From contig NAVB01000041.1 of NCBI GenBank assembly GCA_002179805.1, forward strand, positions 1-42,478: a stretch of DNA of 42,478 nucleotides. The letters are read 5' to 3'. The notes under the pieces are model-generated. The model was not told where the DNA came from, did no database searches, and saw only the letters and a program-made list of their open reading frames with translations. Below, piece by piece: positions 1-8,696 of this stretch; positions within the stretch are counted from its first letter, which is position 1, and every line of letters starts with the position of its first letter. The stretch is from Acanthamoeba lenticulata (taxonomy: Eukaryota; Discosea; Longamoebia; Acanthamoebidae). Both the position numbers and the translations under genes were made by a program.

Positions 1-97
1 TTTTAAAATATTAAGATATTAATTCTTCATTTAAACCTTTTTCAACAATAAAAATAAAAAATCTGATATTAACTCGGGGGGCGGGTGGACATAATAG
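1..97 (+). other. 3' part of an AT-rich intron of the first gene
   Basis: AT-rich sequence ending in ATAATAG just before the first recognisable exon. It resembles, in inverted orientation, the intron next to the matching exon of the large kinase gene (about 27861-27960), including the GC-rich patch CTCGGGGGGCGGGTGGAC close to the acceptor. No coding potential was seen. The upstream exons of this gene lie outside the window. Confidence 0.75.
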
Positions 98-327
98 CCG
101 GCGCTGAACCTGCGGGTGGCGTTCACGATGGTGGTGCTGGCGACGGAGCACGGCACGTCGGGTCTGGCGGCGTTCGGGTTCGGCCTCTACGCGTTGGCCA
201 GCTTCCTGTTCGATCTCAAGGAAGCCTACCGGGCGGGCCGGATCGGGATGCGGCTCATGGAGAAGTACCGGGCGGTGGAGCTCACGGCCAAGATGTACGG
301 CCTCTTCTACGCCCACGTCGACGTGTG
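98..327 (+). repeat. Near-identical exon tract shared with the inverted paralogue
   Basis: This 230-base stretch matches the reverse complement of 27631-27860 with about nine substitutions and no indels. Similarity continues into the preceding intron. The rest of the two genes is far more diverged. See the finding on gene conversion. Confidence 0.8.
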
Positions 328-3300
328 GCATAACCACATGCGCGACACCCTCCCGCACCTGGAGCACGCCATCCACGTCGGCCTCGAGACGGGCGATCTC
401 GAGTGGGCCGGCTACGACTCGGTACGTGATTTGGATTCCGCACTCCTTGCCGAGCTCGGCCGAGTGGATTGGCTGACGCGACCTACCAATCACCAATCTG
501 CCCACAGTTTTATTACTGCGACCACTTGCTGTTCAGCGGAGATGCCCTGGAGAATGTGAGGAGCGCACAGGAGGCCTACTTCCAGGCGCTGATCGGGCGG
601 CACCAGGAGCTGCAGGCCACGTACCTCAACATCTGGCGCCGGATGGTGTCCAAGATCGCGCAGGAGAACGTGGAGGAGAGCTACGCCTTTGGGGACCAGC
701 GGATCACCGATGACGAGGTCCTCGTGCGGCTCAAGGGCATCAACAACAAGATGTTCCTCTTCACCTACTACCTGGCCAACGGCATCCTGGCCTACTCACG
801 GAACGAACTCGATAAGGCCGTCGAGCACTTTGAGCTGGCCGAGCAGAACGTGCTGGGCGTGGTGGGCATGATGACCAACGCTCAGCACAAGTTCTACTGG
901 TCGCTGGCCCTTCTCACCCGCTTGTGCCTCGAGGCCCGGGCCCGCGCCGCCGGGCGGGCCGAGGCCCCGACCGAGGAGGAGGAGGAGGTCGCGCGGCGCC
1001 AGGCGGCCCTCGAGCAGGTCACGCGCAACCAGACGCAGCTCGACCAGTGGGCCCAGCACTCGCCGGTCAACTACCGCCACAAGCACCTGCTGGTCGAGGC
1101 CCTGCGGACGACCGTCACGGGCGAGCACTGGCTCTCGATGGACCTCTTTGACGCCGCCATCGAGGGCGCCCGTGAGGGCGGCTTCCTGCACGAGGAGGCC
1201 CTCGCCCGCGAGCTCGCCGCCCTCTTTTACGCGCTGCGCAAGCGGGACCGCGTGGCCAACGACTACCTTAAGGAGGCCTGCTACCTCTACCTCCGCTGGG
1301 GCGCCGTGTGGAAGGTCAAGCAGCTCCAGTCCTGCATCCCGCGCACCGACAGCCCGGCCTCGCTGCTCGCAGGCAATAACCCGCTCAGCATCTCGGCGTC
1401 GGCCCAGATGCACCGCTCGAGCTTGCACTCGTCGGTGCCCTACGCGGGCTCGCCGTTGCCGTCGCCGTCGCTTTCGTCCTCGCCGATGAGCTCCTCGGGC
1501 TCCGGGGGGAGCTTCACCAGCGGCGGCCTCGCGCACCCGTCGATCATCGTCACGAACGACTCGCTGTCGCTGTCGTCGTCGCAATCGCTGTCGCCGCCAG
1601 CCTCGCCCAGCGCGACGACGCTGGTGGCCGCCGGGGACTACCTGGACCTGATGACGGTCATCAAGAGCTCACAGGCGCTGCTGAGCGAGGTCGACGGCGA
1701 CAAGCTGCTGGGCAAGCTCATGAGCGGCGTCGTCGAGAACACGGGCGCCGACCGGTGCTTCCTGCTGCTCAAGCGCAAGAATGGCCGGTTCCTGGTCGAG
1801 GCCAGCGCCTGCTTTGCCGCGCCGGCCGAGGGCGGAGCGCCGCAGCTGCAGATCCGGACCTCGCTCGGGGCCGAGGTCCGCGATGTGGCCCTCGCGCGCA
1901 CGGTCATCAACTACGTCACAACCAAGCACGACACGATCCAGTTTGACGACGTGCCCAAGACCGAGCCGTGGACCAACGATCCCTACATCGCCAGCGCCAA
2001 GCCCCGCTCGCTCCTCTGCACGCCCATCGTCCACATGGGCCAGCTCTTGGGCGCGCTCTACCTCGAGAACTCATCGACCATGTCCGTCTTCAGCAAGAGC
2101 CGCTTCTGGCTCATCTCCATCATCTGCTCCCAGATGGGCATCGCCCTCCAGAACTCGCGCCTCTTTGGCGAGCTCAGCAAGCGCAGCGTCGAGCTGCAGG
2201 AGATCAACACCAAGCTCGAGACCGAGCTCGTCGAGCGCCGCCGCATCCAGGAGGAGCTCGAGAAGGCCATGGAGCTGGCCAAGGCCGCCGCCGTCTCCAA
2301 GAACCAGTTCCTCGCCAACATGTCCCACGAGGTAAAAATTAATTTTCATTATTTTTTATTCACTTTTAAAATTCATCATTTTTTTTTCCAAATCACTCAT
2401 TATTCCATTTTTCGATGACAGATTCGCACGCCGTTGAACGCGATTATCGGGATGACGGGCCTCCTGCTCGACACGCAGCTGACCGAGACCCAGAACGAGT
2501 GGCTCCACCTCATCGAGGTGTCCGGCAACGCCCTTCTTTCCCTCGTCAGTACGTTGCTCCCTTGGCATCCCAGGAATGTCGCACAAATAACCCACAGATT
2601 CCTAACATTCCTCCGCAAACAGATGATATTCTTGACCTGGCCAAGATGGAGAGCGGGAAGGTGAGCCTCGTGATGGAGGAGTGCTCGCTGTCGGACAGCA
2701 TGCGGGAGGCGATGGCCATGTTTGTGCACGCCAGCCAGACGAAGGAGATCAAGATGAACCTGCACATCGACCCGTCGTGCCCGCGCGTGGTCCAGACCGA
2801 CAAGCTGCGGCTGCGGCAGGTGCTGCTCAACCTGCTCAGCAACGCGCTCAAGTTCACGCCGCCCGGCGGGTCGGTGGCGCTCGCGGTCTCGGCCCGGCGG
2901 GTCAACGTGGCCGAGTCCACGAGCGTCGACCCGACCACGGGCGAGCGCACGACGGCCCGCGTCGTGACCGAGGACCCGGCCGAGGGCAAGTGGGACGAGA
3001 TCCACGTCAACGTCCGCGACTCGGGCCCGGGCGTGGGACAGATGGTCGACCGCCTGTTCCAGCCCTTCACCCAGGGCGACGCCTCCTTCTCGCGCAAGGC
3101 CGGCGGCACGGGCCTGGGACTCGCCATCAGCAAGCAGCTCGTGACCCTCCTCGGCGGCCGCATCTGGCTCGACCGCGACTTCACCGACGGCAGCTCGTTC
3201 CACTTTGTCATCCTCTGCCAGAGCGTCACCCACACGCCCCAGGCCTCGCCCTGCCCGAACGGCGTCGGCGTCGGCGGCAATCCCGCCGGCCCGCCCGGGA

Positions 3301-4059
3301 TGCAGCCCCCGGCCAGCCTCCTTCCGCGACGGCGGCCCTCGCTGGGCCTCCCGCTGCCACCGCAGCTCAACGCCGTCATCGTCGACCCGACGTCGGGCCA
3401 GGTCTCGCCCAAGAGCTCAGGCGCCTTTGGCGTGGAGCTGCTCCGCCGCCGGTCCTCCAATGACTCGCGACTAGCCGCGGCGGCCTGCGCCAGTGCCAGT
3501 GCCAGAGCGGCCGAGGCCAGTGGCGGCGGCGGCAGCAGCGGCAACAGCGGCAGCGGCTTTGAGGCGGTACCAGAGGACGAGCCGGTCGACCGAAGGCCCG
3601 AGATCCTGGTGGTGGAGGACAACAAGACCAACCAGAAGCTGCTGCTGCAGTTGCTCAAGCGGCTCGGCTACGCGGCCGACGTGGCCAACGACGGGCTCGA
3701 GGCGGTCGAGGCCTGGCACCGCAAGCGATACGACTTAATTGTACGCCCCACCAGCCGGCATACTTGACATTCCATACTAGCTCTCGATGCTGACGTCACC
3801 TTCAACACAGTTGATGGATCTGCAGATGCCCAACATGGACGGCCTGACGGCGACGCAGGTGATCATGGCCGAGTGCAACGGCTCGGCGCCGCAGATCGTG
3901 GCCGTGTCGGCCAACGTGTACGAGAGCGACAAGGCGGCATGCTCGGCGGCGGGCATGGTCGACTTTATCGAGAAGCCCATCCGGCTGCCCATCCTCCAAG
4001 CCTCGCTCGAGCGCTGTTCCGCCCGGGGCAGGTGGGCGCCACGAACGACAAGCAATTAA
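98..4059 (+). CDS. Hybrid histidine kinase, 3' part (TPR-like region, GAF, HisKA, HATPase, receiver)
   Basis: Five exons: 98-421, 508-2331, 2422-2548, 2623-3740 and 3811-4059, giving 1213 in-frame residues; the 5' part is beyond the window. In order: a helical region of the kind following the ATPase module in this family (about 1-430), a Ser-rich spacer, a GAF domain (begins near ESDGDKLLGKLM-like residues around nt 1690), a coiled coil, the HisKA H-box NMSHE/IRTPLNAIIG split by an intron, HATPase with LLNLLSNALKFTPPGG and GGTGLGLAISK, and a receiver with LVVEDNKTNQ, phosphoacceptor Asp in LMDLQMPNMDG and the Lys in FIEKP. All residues expected for autophosphorylation and phosphotransfer are present. 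It is paralogous to the complete gene at 22860-31693, so the missing N-terminus probably carries Ser/Thr-kinase and ATPase modules (inference). Acceptors were chosen by phase and by alignment with that paralogue. Confidence 0.9.
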
Positions 4060-4144
4060 GTGGCCTCCTTAATTTTCTTATTTATTTATTTATGTTCGGA
4101 AATTTTGATAAGCAAAAGTATAAATAAAATGCACATAAAAAAAC

Positions 4145-4174
4145 AAAAAAAAAAAAACACACACACACACACAC
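4145..4174. repeat. Poly(A) plus (CA)n microsatellite
   Basis: A run of 12 A followed by about nine CA units, in the 3' region between two convergent genes. It is a simple-sequence repeat with no sign of function. Confidence 0.9.
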
Positions 4175-4188
4175 AACCAAAAGTGGCC

Positions 4189-5297
4189 TCAGGCCGCCTT
4201 GTTGTGATGCTGTTTTTTGGGGCGGAAGAAGGCCTCGACCCGCTTGCCGAAGCGGCGGCCGTTGTAAGCCCAGGCCTGGAGGAAGGTGTTGAGGAGCCAG
4301 TTGTGGACGCGCTCGGTGAAGCTTCCCTCGTACGGCCACACGACCTCGAGCCTCCTTTCGCGGGCGTGCCAGCGCACAATGTCGCCGTGCAGGCGGCTCT
4401 GGGTGTACTCCACTTCCTCTTGCCCGATGCGCCGGCGGACCAGCTTAACGTCCTCTTCTCGCTCGCCCTTCTTCATCTTCTCCAGGTGCCGCTCGAACGC
4501 CTCCAGCTGGCGCCTGAAGCCCGCGTTGGGCTTGACGATCGTGCTGGAGAAGAAGATGGCAAAAAGAAGACGTAAGCTGGAGCGAAAGGCCTAGGACGGC
4601 CAAGGCTCGGTCGACGTACCGCTTGCCCTGGACCAGGGCCAGAGTGTCGTTGAAGGACAGGCCCTCGGCGCGCATGATGTAGGCGATGAGGCAAGTGGCC
4701 GACCGCGAGATGCCCGCCATGCAGTGGACGAGCACGCTGCCACCCGACCGGCGGCCCTCGTCGATGAAGTCGTGCACGAGCGGGAAGTAGGACATGAGGT
4801 CTTGGCCTGCGACGTCCTGCGCCCTGAACACCATGTGCTCAAACCCAGCCCACTCCTGCGCAGAGACGTAGTAAGTCACAGTCCTGGATACGTTGTTTCT
4901 TGTTGTTTCTTTTGTTGTTGTGTTGAGGAGAGCCACCTTGTGCTCGCCTCCGCCGTCGGAGGCGGTGGGCGTAGACAGGTGTTGGTGGTGCGGGTAGAGG
5001 CCAACGGCCACGGAGAGGATGTGCGTGATGTTGCGCTGGCGCAGTTGCTCGACCTGCAGCGAGTCCTCAAAGTTGCCCAGCCAGATGCCCGGCAAGATCT
5101 CATGCGCCGAGAAGGGCGGTGGGTCTTTGTACTGCCACCGATACCTATGCAGAAAGGAGAGCGTAGGGGGAAGAGGGGGGGGGGTGCACTGTTAGGAAAG
5201 AGGAAGCGGGCACGAGGAGACAATAGCAGAGGGTCAACCAAAGCGTGCCGAGGGCCACGAAGCCAGCAACCAAGAGGGCACCAAGAGCCCAGTGCAT
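4189..5297 (-). CDS. Dual-specificity protein phosphatase with N-terminal membrane segment
   Basis: Exons (5' to 3'): 5297-5214, 5131-4620 and 4543-4189; 316 aa if exon 2 is continuous. The catalytic signature VHCMAGISRSATCLIAYIM has the HCxxxxxR loop, with the general-acid Asp probably in FRAQDVAGQD. The GKR/TIVKPN junction across intron 2 matches the usual end of the DSP fold, which supports that splice. Residues 1-28 (starting MHWALGALLVAGF) form a signal-anchor-like hydrophobic segment, so the enzyme may be membrane-attached. A C-terminal extension of about 90 residues, rich in Arg and Trp, is not recognised. A further 81-base intron (4936-4856) may interrupt exon 2: it starts with GT after a Lys codon, ends TGCGCAG, keeps the frame and would remove a Thr/Asn-rich stretch atypical of DSPs. 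The first intron's boundaries are the least certain. Confidence 0.85.
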
Positions 5298-5418
5298 GTT
5301 GGTTTGTTAATAATATTTGAATAAAAATAATCATATCTTTTTATTTTTATATTGTTTTGGCGCCACGTCACCGACCACAACTGTTCAGAGAAGGGCGAAG
5401 TTGATGACCCCTTCTTCG

Positions 5419-6771
5419 TCAGGGCAGGAGGACGATCTTACCGGCATGAGCGCCGTGAAGAATCTCTTTGTGGGCTTTCGGTGCGTCCGCCAGGCTCAAC
5501 TCCTTGGCCACGATTGGTCGCAGAGACCCGTTGGTCAATCCTGACTGGATGAAGGCGTGCTGCTCGGCCACTTCTTCTTCTGTACAGTTGAACAGAGAAA
5601 AACCGAGGACGTTGGCGTCTTTGGATAGCAAAAGCCTGTTGTTGTTGCGTTGAGGTTTCGTTCAAGACAACGAATGTTGATCACGATCGTGCTGGACGCG
5701 ACGTACCTTGGCGGGAACTTGTCAATCTCTCCGCCGCTGCCCACGACCACGATCGCTCCGCCCACACGAATGACGTCGATGTCGTTGACCAAGTTGGCGT
5801 CGGCCCTCATCTCGATCACGATGTCGACACCAGCGCCGTTCTTGGTCACTTGCTTGACACGCTCGATGTAGTCGCTCTCCCGGTGGTTGAACACCTCGTG
5901 CGCGCCTTCCTGCTTCACCAGCTCGCGGCCCTCGTGCGTGCTGGCCGTGCCGATGACGCGAAGGCCGAGAGCGGCAGCAATTTGCACGGCAGCAATGCCC
6001 ACTCCGCCGCTGGCGCCATGGACAAGCACGGTCTGGCCTGGTCTCGCCTTGGCCTTTTGCACCAGCGCCCTGTAGGGAGGTCACAGCCACGGTTGAGCAA
6101 AAGGCGCTGGCCCTGACTGGAAGGGAGGTCTACCTGTAGGCTGTCGTATAGGCCGCGGCGATGCCAGCTCCCTGGCTGAAGGACAAATTAGCAGGCAGCG
6201 GGTAGACTTGGTTCTGATTATTCGTTCTTGTCAGTCATCACGTCATGGCTTGTGGTGAGGGTTTGAGAGAGAGGATCATCACCTCGAGCGCGAGAGCGTG
6301 CGAGGCATAAGTGCCGGTCTGGGCTCCAGCCAGATAGACCCGATCACCTTTCTGTGGTAAACAGATGAGCAAGGAAGCCAGCATTCTGGTTCTGTGCCAT
6401 GCGCTTTGGTGGTCTTCCAGGGTGAAGAGGTTGATGATGAAGGTACCTTGAAGTGGGTGGAGGAAGGAGCGTCGACGACAACGCCAGCCCCATCATAACC
6501 AGGCGTGAAGGGAGGCTTGACACCGAATGGGGCGCCAGCACGAATGTAAGCGTCCAACGGGTTGACACCAACGGCCATCACTTCCACAAGCACCTGCGTG
6601 CATGTGCCAGAGGGCAGTAAGTCAATGAAAAAGCGCGTCGCAAGTGACAAGGAAGAAGAACGAGAAAGCAGGAGAACGTACTTGGCCAGCAGTTGGGGTG
6701 GGGAGAGGCAGGTCGCGCTTGAGTTCCAGCACTGAGGGTTCGCCAAATTGAGACACGACGATAGCTTGCAT
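5419..6771 (-). CDS. Quinone oxidoreductase (zeta-crystallin type), copy A
   Basis: NADPH:quinone oxidoreductase of the medium-chain dehydrogenase family, expected to reduce quinones in the cytosol. Exons: 6771-6682, 6593-6447, 6351-6283, 6213-6134, 6069-5707 and 5635-5419, 321 aa, the usual family length. The start is the first ATG (MQAIVVSQFG), shared by all three copies. Visible motifs are the catalytic-domain segment [13 protein letters not shown], the nucleotide-binding VHGASGGVG and the family segment [17 protein letters not shown]. No structural-zinc Cys cluster is seen, as expected for zeta-crystallins. One substitution, IEMRADANL where copies B and C have IEMLADVNL, lies near the cofactor site. 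It sits in tandem with copy B, same strand, with 237 bases between, and carries an intron (6133-6070) that copy C lacks. Confidence 0.93.
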
Positions 6772-6853
6772 CTTGGTGTTGATGATGTGCGTGAGGTGTT
6801 GTTGGTTGTTTGTTGTGTTGTTTGTTGTTTCCGTTGGTCGAAGTAACAACACC

Positions 6854-6862
6854 CTATTTATC
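6854..6862 (-). promoter_or_regulatory. TATA-like box of quinone oxidoreductase copy A
   Basis: GATAAATAG on the minus strand, about 83-91 bases upstream of the ATG. The spacing resembles TATA-like boxes before other genes here. The call rests on motif and position only. Confidence 0.5.
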
Positions 6863-7008
6863 CCACTCCGTGTCGGCGTATCAAGAAAGCAATTTAACCG
6901 AGCACAAAAGAAAAGCGCGGTTGGAGAGGAAAAAATAGGAAAATGAGCTTCATTGTTTTTTTTGGCAATTTACAGCTGATTGGCTTTTGTTTACAAATTT
7001 CTTCGGCG

Positions 7009-8401
7009 TCACGGCAAGAGGACGATCTTGCCAGTGTGCGAGCCTTGGATGATCTCTTCGTGGGCTTTCGGTGCGTCCGTCAGGCTCAACTCCTTGGCCA
7101 CGATTGGTCGTAGAAACCCGTTGGCCAAGCCCGCTCCCACAAAGGCTTGCTGCTCGGCGCTGTCTTCTGGCGAAGAGGTCAGCAGAGAGAAGCCAATGAC
7201 GGTGGCGTCCTTCGCCATCAGAAGCCTGTCGCGGTTGGTGCCATGTCGTCAGTAGAAAATTAGTTCGGGTGAAGAAAAATAATGAACATCAATCGACGTA
7301 CTTGGGCAAAAACTTGTCGATCGCTCCGCGGCTGCCCACGATGACGATCGTTCCGCCTCCACGGATGACGTCGAGGTCGTTGACCAAGTTGACATCGGCC
7401 AGCATCTCGATCACGATGTCCACGCCAGCGCCGTCCTTGGTCACTTGCTTGACACGCTCGATGTAGTCGCTCTCCCGGTGGTTGAACACCTCGTGCGCGC
7501 CTTCCTGCTTCACCAGCTCGCGGCCCTCGTGCGTGCTGGCCGTGCCGATGACGCGAAGGCCGAGGGCAGCAGCAATTTGCACGGCAGCAATGCCCACTCC
7601 GCCGCTGGCGCCATGGACAAGCACGGTCTGGCCAGGTCTCGCCTTGGCCTTTTGCACCAGCGCTCTGCAAACAACAACAGAGACAACAAAGCGCGTAGGC
7701 ATCAACATCGATGCAGTATTTAAATTGGACTGTCAGGCATCATACCTGTAAGCCGTCCAATAGGAGACGTAGACGCCGGCGCCTTGGCTGAATGTAATCT
7801 CGTCAGGCAGCGGATGCACTTGGCTCTGTGGAAAGTGCGTGCGTTGTCAGTCATCACGCATTTCGGGATGTTTGTTTGCGGCGCACAAAGTTGGAGTACC
7901 TCAAGAGCGAGAGCATGCGAGGCATAAGTGCCGGTCAGGGCTCCAGCCAGATAAACCCGATCTCCTTTCTGAGGTTTGATCATAGAAGAAAGCTGAGACT
8001 CATCACCTTCCTGTTGGGACAACAAAGAAAAAGAGGTACCTTGAAGCGTGTGGAGGAGGGAGCGTCGACTACGACGCCCGCACCATCGAATCCAGGCGTG
8101 TAAGGTGGCTTGACTCGGGGCACGGCACCGGCACGAATGTAGGCGTCCAACGGGTTGACACCAACGGCCTTCACTTCCACAAGCACCTGCGTGATTGCAT
8201 ATGTGTGCATGTGTGCGTGAAACGGACTAAGTTAACCAACCAATCATTTCGCAGGTGACGCAGAAGAGAGCCCTCGAGTGGTCTTAAAGAAGAAAGAAGA
8301 AGACGTACTTGGCCAGCAGTAGGGGAGGGGGGGAGAGGCAGGTCACGCTTGAGTTCCAGCACCGACGGATCACCATACTGCGCCACGACGATCGCTTGCA
8401 T
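7009..8401 (-). CDS. Quinone oxidoreductase (zeta-crystallin type), copy B
   Basis: Exons: 8401-8309, 8186-8040, 7968-7900, 7825-7746, 7664-7302 and 7225-7009, 322 aa. The exon lengths (147, 69, 80, 363, 217) are identical to copy A except for one extra codon in exon 1. The start [10 protein letters not shown] matches the paralogues; an in-frame ATG 69 bases upstream would add residues absent from them. Same enzyme family and motifs as copy A ([26 protein letters not shown]). Exons 5 of copies A and B are very similar at DNA level while exon 6 differs more, as expected for a fairly recent tandem duplication with some later exchange. Likely cytosolic and NADPH-dependent; the substrate is not determinable from sequence. 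Confidence 0.93.
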
Positions 8402-8471
8402 TTTTTGATGAGTTGCTGATGCCGGCGCTTGTGTGGTTGTTGGAGAGCTTTGCCCATTCATTGATGACAAG

Positions 8472-8480
8472 CCTTTATTT
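8472..8480 (-). promoter_or_regulatory. TATA-like box of quinone oxidoreductase copy B
   Basis: AAATAAAGG on the minus strand, about 71-79 bases upstream of the ATG at 8401. Upstream lies an 11-base C run (8586-8596). Motif-only evidence. Confidence 0.4.
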
Positions 8481-8696
8481 GGGCGCCTTGCCGATTGGGG
8501 GGAGTCGGCGATTGGAATTGGGGTATCGGCGGTGAGGGAACGGCCCCGCGCTACGCCCTACCGCCGTAATCATCGGCGAGAGTGACCCCCCCCCCCGGCG
8601 CGAGAAATTGGGCCAGGACCAGATGACCAATACAGAAGCGCTTCAAGGTAAAGTGTATGATCAGCACACTCTTTGCACGACCTTGAAGAGACCGGC

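Noticed and set aside
8586..8596. Run of 11 C between quinone oxidoreductase copy B and the OTU gene
   Set aside because: A plain homopolymer in a short spacer; possible assembly artefact, no feature called.
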